From: a virus
IMG/VR virus record: IMGVR_UViG_3300008450_010267
Location: 1 to 46,105 of that record
Reading direction: 5' to 3' (one strand)
Length of the DNA stretch: 46,105 nt
Positions 12,580 through 21,577 of the stretch are shown piece by piece. Position 1 is the first letter of the stretch, and each line of letters starts with the position of its first letter. The position numbers and the translations under genes are program-made. A model generated the notes under the pieces. That model was not told the DNA's origin, searched no databases, and saw nothing but the letters and a program-made list of their open reading frames with translations.

Positions 12580-13424
12580 GATTTATAATGATCTATTAGT
12601 TTCTGTACAATATCTTCAATGCTGTGTTTACATTTATATCCATAGTTAGTTAATTTAGTAGTATCTAAATATGAGTTTTTAACTTGGACCACATTATGGA
12701 AATGAGTAGGATTAATTTCTACAATTTTAGATGAAGAATTAGCTTTTAATATTGCTTCTTTTATAATGTTTAAGAATAAATGAGGTTTTCCGCTTCCTAT
12801 ATTAATTATTTCATTTATAGGAGCTTTATTAATACAATGAAATAAAGCATCACAAACATCATCTACATATATGTAATCTCTTAAAACATTTCCTCCATAA
12901 TACAATTCAACATCTCTATTGTTAACTATTTCTTGAATTAAAAATTGCAGTGCGTTTTTCTTTTTGGAAATTTTTTTATCTCCTTCTCCTAACACATTAG
13001 CAAGTCTAAATATTCTATATTTTATATCAAATGTTTCACAAAAGCTTATAATTAATTGTTCAGCACATCTTTTTGTTATAGAATAAAATCCTGTTGGATT
13101 ACATCCTAAATCATCCTCTTTAAAAGGAATTTTATTGTTTTGTCCGTATACAAACCAAGAACTAATAAAGTTAAAAGTAATATCTTTATTCGGACTACTT
13201 TTTATATTTTCTAAAACATTTAATAATACTGTTAGATTAGTATCTACATCAATATGTAAATCTTTGTGAACATTGTAATTATCAATAGTACTTATAAAAT
13301 ATAATACGTTATTAGTTTTAAGGGTATAATCATCCCTGTCATTAACTACTACATGGTCGGAATGTAAACTACAGAATCTACTTCCAATAAATCCAGTTCC
13401 TCCAAATACATTTATTTTATCCAT
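12576..13424 (-). CDS. NAD-dependent sugar epimerase/dehydratase (extended SDR)
   Basis: The N-terminus MDKINVFGGTGFIGS has the Rossmann GxxGxxG motif (8-14). FNFISSWFVYG then YSITK (Tyr-x-x-x-Lys) gives the SDR catalytic pair, and RDYIYVDDVCDALF is typical of sugar-nucleotide SDRs. Length 282 is near that of UDP-sugar 4-epimerases and reductases. Substrate cannot be told; the cassette offers CDP-, dTDP- or GDP-hexoses. It overlaps both neighbours by 4-8 nt. Confidence 0.85.
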   Translation of the reverse strand: MDKINVFGGTGFIGSRFCSLHSDHVVVNDRDDYTLKTNNVLYFISTIDNYNVHKDLHIDVDTNLTVLLNVLENIKSSPNKDITFNFISSWFVYGQNNKIPFKEDDLGCNPTGFYSITKRCAEQLIISFCETFDIKYRIFRLANVLGEGDKKISKKKNALQFLIQEIVNNRDVELYYGGNVLRDYIYVDDVCDALFHCINKAPINEIINIGSGKPHLFLNIIKEAILKANSSSKIVEINPTHFHNVVQVKNSYLDTTKLTNYGYKCKHSIEDIVQKLIDHYKS

Positions 13425-14355
13425 TATTTATAACTTTATTAAATTGGGTAATTGCATATTCTTGAAGTTTATTATAATCTAATTTTCCTTCTTTACTTTT
13501 ATTAATATATAATTGTTTTTTATAATAACCACATAAACCTTCGCTATTTTTATCTTTATAAGTATCTATATTCCAATTCTGTTGTGGTTCGTTTCCATTC
13601 CAGTATTCTGATATTACCTGGTTTTTTAAGATATACTGTTGAATATCGTATCCTTTTTGTTTTAATAGGGATAGAGTATACATAGAATATGTATCCCATG
13701 AGCCATAACCACTCCATTCATCCCATACAGGAGATAAAGTTTCCCAAATTTCCTTACTATAACAATCAAACCACCCAGCATATTTGAAACCATTTAGTGG
13801 GATTAATTCAGGAGAGGAGGAGGTGTTTATATTATCTATTTCGTAGCAACTTAAATCAAAACAGTGGCTATATGGAATATTTTTGAAATTTTCGTTAACT
13901 AGTATATCCCAGCTAGGATCCCATCTTTTAGTTACTTGGGGGGTAATGATGAAATTTTTATTAGGAATATTTTTTATAGATTCAATCATATATGGAATCA
14001 AATATTCTCCAAAATATATATCGGGACATATTGGGATATAATAATCAACATGAGAAGCCATAACTTCTCTTTGAAAATTTAAATGACCATATATTGTGTC
14101 AGAATATATTATTCTATTGTTAATATTGATCTTATTAAAATTTTTTGATATATCATTATATTTTTTTATAAAATATTCTTTAGGAAAGACACTTTTATTC
14201 CAATCTATACTATAATCAGATAAATTCAGTGCACATTCAAATTCAATATTTACTCCTTCAGAAAGGTAGTTTTGAGATTTTTTAAGTTGAGAGAAAGAAA
14301 GCATAGCATAATCTATCTCCCAGGGCATTATGTGCATTAGAAGTTTAATATTCAT
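13417..14355 (-). CDS. Putative glycosyltransferase-like protein, unassigned, 312 aa
   Basis: I do not recognise a named family. The sequence has features of a GT-A enzyme: an N-terminal strand (MNIKLLMHIMPWEIDYAM), YYIPICPDIYFGEYLIPYM with a DxY/F-type acidic site near 108-126, FKYAGWFDCYSKEIWETL, and a WDEWSGYGSWDTYSMY stretch similar to acceptor-binding segments. It is rich in Asn, Ile, Tyr and Lys. Sandwiched between an epimerase and a fucosyltransferase-like gene, a sugar-transfer role is likely. Confidence 0.55.
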   Translation of the reverse strand: MNIKLLMHIMPWEIDYAMLSFSQLKKSQNYLSEGVNIEFECALNLSDYSIDWNKSVFPKEYFIKKYNDISKNFNKININNRIIYSDTIYGHLNFQREVMASHVDYYIPICPDIYFGEYLIPYMIESIKNIPNKNFIITPQVTKRWDPSWDILVNENFKNIPYSHCFDLSCYEIDNINTSSSPELIPLNGFKYAGWFDCYSKEIWETLSPVWDEWSGYGSWDTYSMYTLSLLKQKGYDIQQYILKNQVISEYWNGNEPQQNWNIDTYKDKNSEGLCGYYKKQLYINKSKEGKLDYNKLQEYAITQFNKVINNG

Positions 14356-14359
14356 TTAA

Positions 14360-15193
14360 TTAACATTTAAATCTAACCTGAATCCAATTTGGGAAATATC
14401 TATCAATCATAAACTGGGCTGCAATTAAAGGAAGTAAAGGTGTGTCGTTAAAATTAGGGAATATATTGGTTTGGGATTTTTTACTTAGAATGGCTGCTGT
14501 TAAACAGAAACTAGAAGGATTTAAGATATTATAATCACATAATGTTATAAGACTAAACTGAACATAGTTTAGATAATTAGCTCTAACAATGTTTCTTCCT
14601 TCTAAAAGTTGTTGTAGTTCTTTAGAGGTATTTACCCATTCAAAATCATCACACATTATTAATATTGTAGCATCAGGTGGTACTAATTTCAATGCTTTTT
14701 CATAATAATCCATATAACTATCCATATAAAAAGAACAAACACCTCTTCTAAAATTTAAAGAAACTAATGGTGCGTTGTTAGTTTGTTGGATTTGTTGAAT
14801 AATATTTTGGGCTTCATCTAGAAAGACTTGTTTAATTTTAAATAATGGTTTAATTTCATCTATCATATCTCCCCAATAAAGAGAACCATAATCAAATCTT
14901 GCATTTAATACATAGTTTTTATATGGACTTAAATTAAATAAATCTTCCTCAATTACAGGAGAAGTACATAATTTAGAAGTGTAAGTATCATAAGGAATAA
15001 ACTGAGAAAACATAGGGAAGGGGGTATCAAAGCACTGAGGGATTAGTCCTTGAAAGCGATGAGGAGCAGTAGATATAGCTACTTCATGTCCTGTTTTTTT
15101 AGCTATAGCACATAAAGTAAAATAGTTAAACATTTGAGAACCTAACATTTCTAGGTGGCTTATTCCATCGTTTGTAATTAAACACTTTGGCAT
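14360..15193 (-). CDS. GT11-like (alpha-1,2-fucosyltransferase family) glycosyltransferase
   Basis: GT11 features visible: an N-terminal LGSQMFNYFTLCAIA (17-31, compare the usual G.LGNQMFQYA), VSLNFRRG with Arg149/Arg150 (compare HVRRGD), MCDDFEWV (compare FSDD..W) and CDYNILNPSSFCLTAAIL at the end. The Arg-Arg-Gly motif binds the GDP-sugar, though the following Asp is missing here (GVCSF). Likely donor GDP-L-fucose or GDP-L-galactose. Length 277 fits. Confidence 0.72.
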   Translation of the reverse strand: MPKCLITNDGISHLEMLGSQMFNYFTLCAIAKKTGHEVAISTAPHRFQGLIPQCFDTPFPMFSQFIPYDTYTSKLCTSPVIEEDLFNLSPYKNYVLNARFDYGSLYWGDMIDEIKPLFKIKQVFLDEAQNIIQQIQQTNNAPLVSLNFRRGVCSFYMDSYMDYYEKALKLVPPDATILIMCDDFEWVNTSKELQQLLEGRNIVRANYLNYVQFSLITLCDYNILNPSSFCLTAAILSKKSQTNIFPNFNDTPLLPLIAAQFMIDRYFPNWIQVRFKC

Positions 15194-15197
15194 GTTT

Positions 15198-15965
15198 TTA
15201 TTTTTTTAATTTATTATATGTTTCTTTAATCCCTTGTTCTAGCCCTATAAATTCAATTCCTAAATTATTAAAAGTACCTATATAAGGTCTATCTGCTCCT
15301 TTATTCACTATTTCTACATCAACCTTATATTCTTCTAATTTATTAATAATACGTGTTATTTTTTCTAAAGTAAGAGATTTACTATAAATACAATCTATTT
15401 CTTTAGGCCCATCATTATTAATATAATATTCTACTATTTTAACTAAATCAGGCATATAGATAAAGTCCATCAATCTGTTTTGATGGATAGTCATAGATTC
15501 TTTATTAATATAGCGTTTAATATTTGCTTTGATAAAACGGGTATCTAATTCGTTTTCATCAAATGCACCAAATATTCTTAAATTGTAATAATTATCTTTA
15601 ATTGATATTGATTTACAAATCACATCCTTACTGTAACCATATGGTTCATCTTTCATATATAACTCAGCACCTGACCCAAAATGAATAAATCTATTGAAAT
15701 GATCTTTATTTGTTAATAAATTATAATACATTATTAAATTGGTATTCATAATATCCCAATCATCTTTATGTAATCTGCTTCCTCCTTTAACAGCACAATG
15801 TAAAATAACATCAAACCATTTATCTGAAAAGTAAGAATTTACTAAAGAGGGGCTAATTAAATCACATTCATTTCTAGTAATAGCAGTCACATCATACTTA
15901 TCTTTTAGAGCAATGTGTAGTGATTTACCTACATATCCATTTGCTCCTGTTATTAGTATTTTCAT
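15198..15965 (-). CDS. Sugar-nucleotide SDR, GDP-fucose-synthase/RmlD-like
   Basis: MKILITGANGYVGKSLH carries GxxGxxG. HCAVKGGSRLHKDDWDIMNT and NLIMYYNLL resemble GDP-L-fucose synthase (H.AAKVGG..N), and YGYSKDV gives Tyr-x-x-x-Lys. The family does epimerisation and/or reduction of 4-keto-6-deoxysugars. Its start overlaps the ThDP-enzyme stop by 4 nt, so the two are probably made together; in the branched-dideoxysugar model below it could supply the final keto-reduction. Confidence 0.78.
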   Translation of the reverse strand: MKILITGANGYVGKSLHIALKDKYDVTAITRNECDLISPSLVNSYFSDKWFDVILHCAVKGGSRLHKDDWDIMNTNLIMYYNLLTNKDHFNRFIHFGSGAELYMKDEPYGYSKDVICKSISIKDNYYNLRIFGAFDENELDTRFIKANIKRYINKESMTIHQNRLMDFIYMPDLVKIVEYYINNDGPKEIDCIYSKSLTLEKITRIINKLEEYKVDVEIVNKGADRPYIGTFNNLGIEFIGLEQGIKETYNKLKK

Positions 15966-17728
15966 AACATTATTTCTTTCATTTCTTCCTTACTAAGATA
16001 AGGAAACATGTTTTCTAATGAGTTAGATATAATTTTACCATCTGCATCTTTAGAAGATTGTACACGAGGAATTAATAGTTGATTTTCAATCATCCTAATT
16101 TCACACAATACTGGTCCTTCTGTATTTAATACAGTATCTATTTCATTTTCCATTTCAATATTATTATTAAACTGAAATGTTTTGAATCCATAAGCTTTAG
16201 CTAACTTAATAAAATTAGGATTACTAATTCCGCTGTTTGGATTTGATCCTATATATTTTCCTTTGAATAAATTATCTTGCATTAATGAAATTGCTAGATA
16301 TCCGTTATTATTAAGTAAAAATATTTTTAAAGGTATTTTATTATGAATTGCTGTCTGCAATTCTTGAATATTCATTTGTATTCCTCCATCTCCTGCAATC
16401 AATATAACATCTTTAGTAGGATCAGCAAGGTAAGCCCCTATAGCTCCTGGTAATCCATATCCCATTGAACAGCAAGCACTTGAAGTAAATAACCTAGCTT
16501 TTCCATTCATTTGTAGTGACTGCATAGTACAAGTATAACTTGTGCCCATGTCTGTTACTATAATATTTTTATTTGTTAGTTTTCTAGATAGTACTTCTGT
16601 AAAATAAAATGAATTTATTCTATTAGTGTTTGCTTTATATTCAGATTGAAACACAGGATATTTTACTTTCCAAGATTGGGTTCTATTAATCCATTCTTTC
16701 CAATTAGGAATATCTTTATCATGTAATAAAGATAACATGTTTGTAAAGAAATTATTTAGATCTTCATTTATGGGATAATCAATCTTAATAGTTGGTTTAT
16801 TTAACTCATTTTCATCTATATCAACCATTATTTTAATTGAATTAGGTGAAAATAAATGAGATTGATAACCAACGTTTGGAATAGACAATCTACTACCTAA
16901 TATTAATAATAAATCAGCATTTTGAACAGCAAAATTAGCAGCACGTTCACCTAACAATCCAAAATTTCCTATAAATAAAGAATCATCATGGTTCATTAAA
17001 TCTTTAGATGTCCATGTTGATATTATAGGTATTTTTAATTTATTTTTTAATGTTTCAAAATAATGTTCTGTTTTAGATAAATGAATACCATTTCCTGTTA
17101 TTATAAGTGGTCGTTTTGAGTGAAATATGATATCAATTATATCTTTAACATTATAATTTATGGTTTTTGGGTTCTTAGGTATTGTAATTTCTTCTGGTTC
17201 TATTAGAGCATTTTGGATATCAAGAGGTATATCTAGCCAAACAGGTCCCATTCTGTTTGTTGTAGCTTCATTATATGCCATAGCAATATGGTAAGCAACA
17301 GTTTTAGGATCTGTTATTTGAACGGCATATTTAGTAATGTTTTTAACCATACTTATAATATCACATTCTTGTACTCCTAGTTGTCTTAATCTAATATTTT
17401 CTAAACTACTCAATGATTGATTTACCGGTACTTGCCCAGAAATAATGATCATTGGAATTGAATCTTGATATGCTCCAACTACTCCCGTAATGGTATTTGT
17501 AGATCCAGGACCATTAGTAACCAAAACACAAGCTGGTTTGTTAGCTATACGAGCATACCCTTCAGCAGCCATAGCGCATGCCTGTTCGTGGTAATTACAT
17601 ATGTAATTGAAATTCCTTTCTGATACTGAATTAAGTAAATGAGCAGCTGCTCCTCCTGATACTGAGAATATAGTATCTATTTCTTTGGATTTTAGGAAAT
17701 CAAATATATAATCTGAAACCTTTATCAT
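15962..17728 (-). CDS. ThDP-dependent enzyme of the acetolactate synthase family (YerE-like candidate)
   Basis: Full-length at 588 residues. NYHEQACAMAAEGYAR (45-60) contains the ThDP-activating Glu48; VTNGPGSTNTITGV follows as in acetolactate synthases; the ThDP/Mg motif is GDGGIQM (446-452) to NNN (473-475). Members condense pyruvate-derived acetaldehyde units with a second carbonyl. In sugar loci the homologue YerE adds a two-carbon branch to a CDP-4-keto-3,6-dideoxyhexose. The RfbH-type enzyme that would supply such a substrate lies 2.5 kb upstream. A plain acetolactate synthase is less likely, as no branched-chain amino-acid genes are present. It overlaps both neighbours by 4 nt. Confidence 0.85.
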   Translation of the reverse strand: MIKVSDYIFDFLKSKEIDTIFSVSGGAAAHLLNSVSERNFNYICNYHEQACAMAAEGYARIANKPACVLVTNGPGSTNTITGVVGAYQDSIPMIIISGQVPVNQSLSSLENIRLRQLGVQECDIISMVKNITKYAVQITDPKTVAYHIAMAYNEATTNRMGPVWLDIPLDIQNALIEPEEITIPKNPKTINYNVKDIIDIIFHSKRPLIITGNGIHLSKTEHYFETLKNKLKIPIISTWTSKDLMNHDDSLFIGNFGLLGERAANFAVQNADLLLILGSRLSIPNVGYQSHLFSPNSIKIMVDIDENELNKPTIKIDYPINEDLNNFFTNMLSLLHDKDIPNWKEWINRTQSWKVKYPVFQSEYKANTNRINSFYFTEVLSRKLTNKNIIVTDMGTSYTCTMQSLQMNGKARLFTSSACCSMGYGLPGAIGAYLADPTKDVILIAGDGGIQMNIQELQTAIHNKIPLKIFLLNNNGYLAISLMQDNLFKGKYIGSNPNSGISNPNFIKLAKAYGFKTFQFNNNIEMENEIDTVLNTEGPVLCEIRMIENQLLIPRVQSSKDADGKIISNSLENMFPYLSKEEMKEIML

Positions 17729-18111
17729 ATTGTGTTTTCTACAAATTTTAATGTATCAATCCAATTTTCAAAACGATACCCATTATCATCAATATATAGC
17801 TCTGCTCTTGGTTTTTCACTAGTAATATTACTAACATAGTTTAATATACCATGTTTATCAAGCCACTCTTTTACTAATTCAACTCCTGTTTTTCCATTTA
17901 CTAATGGACGATCAGGTTTTGCTTTAGCCGTAAAGATTACTATATCATATTTTTTAGATAACTCTTTTATAGCATCTATTGATCCAGGAAGTGGATTACC
18001 ATAACAAGTACCATCTCCCCATCCTTGATAAGCATCGTGTATTACTCCATCAAAATCAATAGCTATAGTATAAGATTGATATTCAAATCCTGGAGGGTAA
18101 AAGTTAGCCAT
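17725..18111 (-). CDS. HAD-family phosphatase-like protein, 128 aa
   Basis: YTIAIDFDGVIHD (14-26) is the HAD motif I with Asp19 and Asp21; VIFTAKAK (59-66) serves as motif II (Thr), KPRAELYIDDNG near 100-111 gives the Lys and acidic motifs III/IV. It has no large cap domain, like small sugar-phosphate or nucleotide phosphatases. In this cassette it may dephosphorylate a sugar-phosphate intermediate. Overlaps of 4 and 8 nt with its neighbours show tight coupling. Confidence 0.8.
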   Translation of the reverse strand: MANFYPPGFEYQSYTIAIDFDGVIHDAYQGWGDGTCYGNPLPGSIDAIKELSKKYDIVIFTAKAKPDRPLVNGKTGVELVKEWLDKHGILNYVSNITSEKPRAELYIDDNGYRFENWIDTLKFVENTI

Positions 18112-18772
18112 TTTTATTAATTGTCATTATTATAGTTTCAGAAATTACTCCATCCAATTGTCGAGATACTTGTTTTATTATCTTAGCAAAACCAACATCT
18201 CCAGGTATGGTTACACAATGAGAAGTTCCATCGATGTTTCTTACTAATCCTCCCTTTAAAAATACAATTAAATCATCATCATGTTTATTGTTGATAATTT
18301 CAATATCATTTATTACTTCTATTTTTAAAGTACATCCCGCAAAATCATGTATTTGGTTTTCTTCTTTTATCCATAGACAGTTATCTCCTTTGGTTTCTTC
18401 AAAAGTACTATCTTCATATGGTTTAGAGGTACGACCATATTGATCATTTAGCCTAACTAAATCGTGTTTGTCTTTTGGTGTTTCTATTTCAAATATGAAT
18501 GCACCTTTTTGACTTATAGCTTTAGTAGAATGAAATAAACCTCTTCGAATCATTACTTTATCTAAAGATTTTAATTCACGTTTATCTGATAAAAACGATA
18601 TTTCTGCTTCACCGTCTAATAGTACTAAACCTGTAGTTTTTTTAGGATGGCAATGCATTGAAGTGCTTTGACCTGGTGATATATATAGAAACCACAGTCC
18701 TACATCTTCATTCTCATAAGCCAAATACTCATATCCCCAAGGTTTTTTTACAATATTAGTTTTATAACTCAT
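18104..18772 (-). CDS. Cupin protein, probable sugar isomerase/epimerase-like, 222 aa
   Basis: KKPWGYEYLAYENEDVGLW (9-27) followed by PGQSTSMHCHPKKTTGLVLL (cupin motif 1 with two His) and IRRGLFHSTKA (motif 2 His) resembles the cupin domain of type II phosphomannose isomerase/GDP-mannose pyrophosphorylase, but no nucleotidyltransferase domain is present. Residues 130-222 may be a second, degenerate cupin half (LIVFLKGGLVRNIDG). Mannose or related sugar-phosphate isomerisation would feed GDP-mannose to the epimerase at 23950-25020. Substrate is inferred. Confidence 0.72.
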   Translation of the reverse strand: MSYKTNIVKKPWGYEYLAYENEDVGLWFLYISPGQSTSMHCHPKKTTGLVLLDGEAEISFLSDKRELKSLDKVMIRRGLFHSTKAISQKGAFIFEIETPKDKHDLVRLNDQYGRTSKPYEDSTFEETKGDNCLWIKEENQIHDFAGCTLKIEVINDIEIINNKHDDDLIVFLKGGLVRNIDGTSHCVTIPGDVGFAKIIKQVSRQLDGVISETIIMTINKNG

Positions 18773-19317
18773 TGTTTATTTCTTTCATTGTGTGTTTGAT
18801 AAGCAATTCTCATCCAATCTCCCATAAAATCATAATGGGGACATGAAATAATATTACCATCTACTACTACAGGACCTCTATCATAAGTAGCACCAGCATT
18901 TTCAATATCAATATCAATTGAATAATATCCAGATATTTTTCTACCTTTCAAGATCTTTGCTGAAATTAAAAGTTGAGCTCCATTACATACAGAGAAAATT
19001 GTTTTATCAGCGGCGTTCCATTCCTGGATAAATTTAAGTACTCCTTTTTCTTGTCTTACTTTTTCAAGTGCTTTAACACCACCTGGTACTAGTAAAATTT
19101 CATATTCATTTAAATATTGCTGTCTTACTGTTTCATCTTCAAATATCGATGTTTCAACATCGCAAGGCATATGGGAACCTAATGAACCCCAAATTTTACC
19201 TATTTTATTAGCCATCAACGTTACTTCGTAGCCATTTTCTTTTAAACTATAATAGGGATAGATCAACTCATGATCCTGATATTTTTCCCAAGTAATAATA
19301 AGTGCTTTTTTTACCAT
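18769..19317 (-). CDS. DJ-1/PfpI family protein
   Basis: The 182-residue sequence has the class I glutaminase-like fold: LLVPGGVKALEKVRQ (75-89) and the nucleophile elbow FSVCNGAQLLISAKIL with Cys111, then LKGRKISGYYSI and VVVDGNIISCPHYD. The family includes glyoxalases, amidases and chaperone-like proteins. Its place among sugar-nucleotide genes is unusual; it may repair or detoxify reactive keto-sugars or alpha-dicarbonyls made by the cassette. That is inference. It overlaps the cupin gene by 4 nt and the dehydratase gene by 7 nt. Confidence 0.82.
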   Translation of the reverse strand: MVKKALIITWEKYQDHELIYPYYSLKENGYEVTLMANKIGKIWGSLGSHMPCDVETSIFEDETVRQQYLNEYEILLVPGGVKALEKVRQEKGVLKFIQEWNAADKTIFSVCNGAQLLISAKILKGRKISGYYSIDIDIENAGATYDRGPVVVDGNIISCPHYDFMGDWMRIAYQTHNERNKQ

Positions 19318-20258
19318 ATGAATTTGTGTTTATAATATTCAATTATGTTTTTTAAAGTATTGTCAAATACTACTTTTGGTTTCCAACCTAATGCTCTTAA
19401 TTTAGAATCATCTAAAGCATAACGAACGTCTTGTCCTGCTCTTGAATAGGATAAGTCAATATATGAATTTACGTCAACTTCTCCAAAATATTCCTTGATC
19501 ACTTTTATAACAGTGTTATAATTTGATTGTTCGAATCCTCCAGCAATGTTATATATTTCGTTTTTAACTCCACTTTCAACGATAGTAATTACTGCTTCTG
19601 CAGTGTCAGCAGCATGTAACCAGTTACGAATTGGTGTTCCATTATTATGAAGAGGAATTTTTTTCCCTAAATGTAGCATCTTACATGCTTTGGGAATTAA
19701 TTTTTCAACATACTGTCCAATACCGTAGTTATTGGTTGGTCTAACAATAACATAAGGTAAACTATATGTTCTACTCCAAGCTAATACTAACATATCAGCA
19801 GCTGCTTTGGTTGCTGAGTATGGGTTTGATGGTTTTAGTAGATCTGTTTCTATATGGGCTCCTTCTTCAATATCACCATATACTTCATCTGTACTAAAGT
19901 GGAGTAATATGGGTGTTTTAGCTGTTTCTTGTCTATAGTTTTTAATTAGTTCAAGTATATTATGAACGCCGTTTATATTAGAATGTACAAATTCATCACT
20001 ATTAGCAATTGAATTACCTACGTGAGTTTCAGCTGCTGTGTTGATAACATAATCACACTCATATAAAAATGTTAGTTCATTGATATCACAATGGACAAAT
20101 GAGAAATTAGGGTATTGTTCGAATTCATCTAATAATTCTTTATTAGCAGCGTATGTCATTTTATCTACACCTTTAACATACCATCCTTTATTTAAACATG
20201 CTCTAGTGACATATGATCCTATAAACCCTAAACAACCTGTTATATATACTATTTTCAT
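19311..20258 (-). CDS. dTDP/CDP-glucose 4,6-dehydratase-like SDR (RmlB-like)
   Basis: MKIVYITGCLGFIGS has GxxGxxG at 8-14. HFSTDEVYGDIEEG (120-133) carries the Thr-Asp-Glu triplet diagnostic of 4,6-dehydratases, YSATK gives Tyr147 and Lys151, and VRPTNNYGIGQYVEKLIP is the RmlB signature. The enzyme converts an NDP-hexose to NDP-4-keto-6-deoxyhexose. By motif it is closer to RmlB (dTDP-glucose) than to RfbG (CDP-glucose). It overlaps the RfbH-type gene by 4 nt, and together they would catalyse consecutive steps. Confidence 0.88.
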   Translation of the reverse strand: MKIVYITGCLGFIGSYVTRACLNKGWYVKGVDKMTYAANKELLDEFEQYPNFSFVHCDINELTFLYECDYVINTAAETHVGNSIANSDEFVHSNINGVHNILELIKNYRQETAKTPILLHFSTDEVYGDIEEGAHIETDLLKPSNPYSATKAAADMLVLAWSRTYSLPYVIVRPTNNYGIGQYVEKLIPKACKMLHLGKKIPLHNNGTPIRNWLHAADTAEAVITIVESGVKNEIYNIAGGFEQSNYNTVIKVIKEYFGEVDVNSYIDLSYSRAGQDVRYALDDSKLRALGWKPKVVFDNTLKNIIEYYKHKFIW

Positions 20259-21568
20259 AATTGGGAAATAAATTTATCTAATATTGTTTCAATGTAATCT
20301 GTTTTTTCCTTATTGATTACAGGTGATGTACCTAAGAAGAATGTATCTGTAGTTACTTTTCTAGCTACCGGGTATTTTTCAATTACTTCTTTAGAATCCA
20401 TCAAGTGTGTATATGCTGGTTGCAACATAATATTGCCTGCAAAATAAGGGCGAGTCTGGATTTTATTTGCTTCTAGGAACTTACATATATCAGCTCGTTT
20501 GAATGGAGCACCGTCTTTAACAGTTATTGGAAATGCAAACCAATCAACATCTGCTCCAGGTTGTGCTTCATGTAAATGGAAATATTGAGAATATTTACTA
20601 AAAGCAGCAAATAAGTTCTTATAATTTTCTTTACGTTTAGCTCCAATCTCAGGTAATTTCTTCATTTGTACCAATCCGATAGAGGCCTGTAATTCAATTG
20701 GTTTTAAGTTATAACCAATTTCTTCATAAACGTATTTGTGATCAAATATTTCGTTTGGAAGCGAAGGTAACCAATTACTGAAACGGCATTGACATGATCC
20801 ATTTTCAAGTAGGTTTTGTTTACCTACACAATAACAACCACGTCCCCATTCTCTAAAACTGCGAATGATACGTTCGTTTTCCATTGTATTTACAGCAACG
20901 AACCCACCTTCACCTGTAGTAATGTGGTGTGCTGGGTAGAATGAGCAACTTGCCATTTCACCAAACGAACCAAGTGGTTTACCTTCAAATGTAGTACCTA
21001 ATGCATCGCAGCAATCCTCTAATAGAATTAATTTATATTTTTCAATTATTTCCATTAAACGATTCATATTAGGTGGATTACCCAATACGTGAGCGAATGT
21101 AATAATTTTAGCATCAGGATTATCAATACACGCTTGTTCTACTTGATCTAAATCAAGGTTAAGCGTTTCTAATTCAATATCAACGAACACAGGTGTGAAT
21201 CCTAACTGGATAATTGGATTAATTGTAGTTGGGAAACCAGCAATTGGAGTAATTACTTTAGTTCCTTTAGGAAAGTTATAACCACGTTTAGAGGTCATAG
21301 CTAACATCATTAATAAGTTAGCACTTGATCCACTATTAACCATCAACCCGTATTTCTTTCCAAATAGCTTAGGAAACTTATTTTCGAATTTAATCGCTTC
21401 AGCTCCTAATACTAACCATTCACCAAGCAGTGTTTTAACAGCTGCTGTGTATTCTTGTGAATCAAAATACGGACCGGCATATTGGACCCAGTCTTTACCT
21501 GCTTCCCATGTCTTTTCAGAATGTTTTTTCTGGATGTAGTCTTCTACTAGTTTTAATATTTCTTGCAT
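20255..21568 (-). CDS. rfbH: NDP-4-keto-6-deoxyglucose 3-dehydrase, RfbH/DdhC type (PMP, Fe-S)
   Basis: A DegT/DnrJ/EryC1/StrS-fold enzyme of exactly the RfbH length (437). Where aminotransferases of this fold have the PLP-binding Lys, this protein has His214 (YPAHHITTGEGG), the mark of PMP-dependent E1 3-dehydrases. Cys187, Cys245 and Cys247 match the first three cysteines of the E1 [2Fe-2S] motif (C-x57-C-x-C), and Cys259/Cys261 follow at slightly longer spacing. E1 removes the 3-hydroxyl of CDP-4-keto-6-deoxyglucose. The partner reductase E3 is not in this window, so a host or distant phage gene would be needed. Confidence 0.88.
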   Translation of the reverse strand: MQEILKLVEDYIQKKHSEKTWEAGKDWVQYAGPYFDSQEYTAAVKTLLGEWLVLGAEAIKFENKFPKLFGKKYGLMVNSGSSANLLMMLAMTSKRGYNFPKGTKVITPIAGFPTTINPIIQLGFTPVFVDIELETLNLDLDQVEQACIDNPDAKIITFAHVLGNPPNMNRLMEIIEKYKLILLEDCCDALGTTFEGKPLGSFGEMASCSFYPAHHITTGEGGFVAVNTMENERIIRSFREWGRGCYCVGKQNLLENGSCQCRFSNWLPSLPNEIFDHKYVYEEIGYNLKPIELQASIGLVQMKKLPEIGAKRKENYKNLFAAFSKYSQYFHLHEAQPGADVDWFAFPITVKDGAPFKRADICKFLEANKIQTRPYFAGNIMLQPAYTHLMDSKEVIEKYPVARKVTTDTFFLGTSPVINKEKTDYIETILDKFISQL

Positions 21569-21577
21569 ATTATTAAT

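Noticed and set aside
15962-17728. Amino-acid pathway acetolactate synthase
   Set aside because: No small subunit or other valine/leucine genes; overlaps place it in the sugar operon. The name family is kept, the role is not.
20255-21568. Simple PLP sugar aminotransferase
   Set aside because: The PLP Lys is replaced by His and the Fe-S cysteine pattern is present, which fits the 3-dehydrase branch better.
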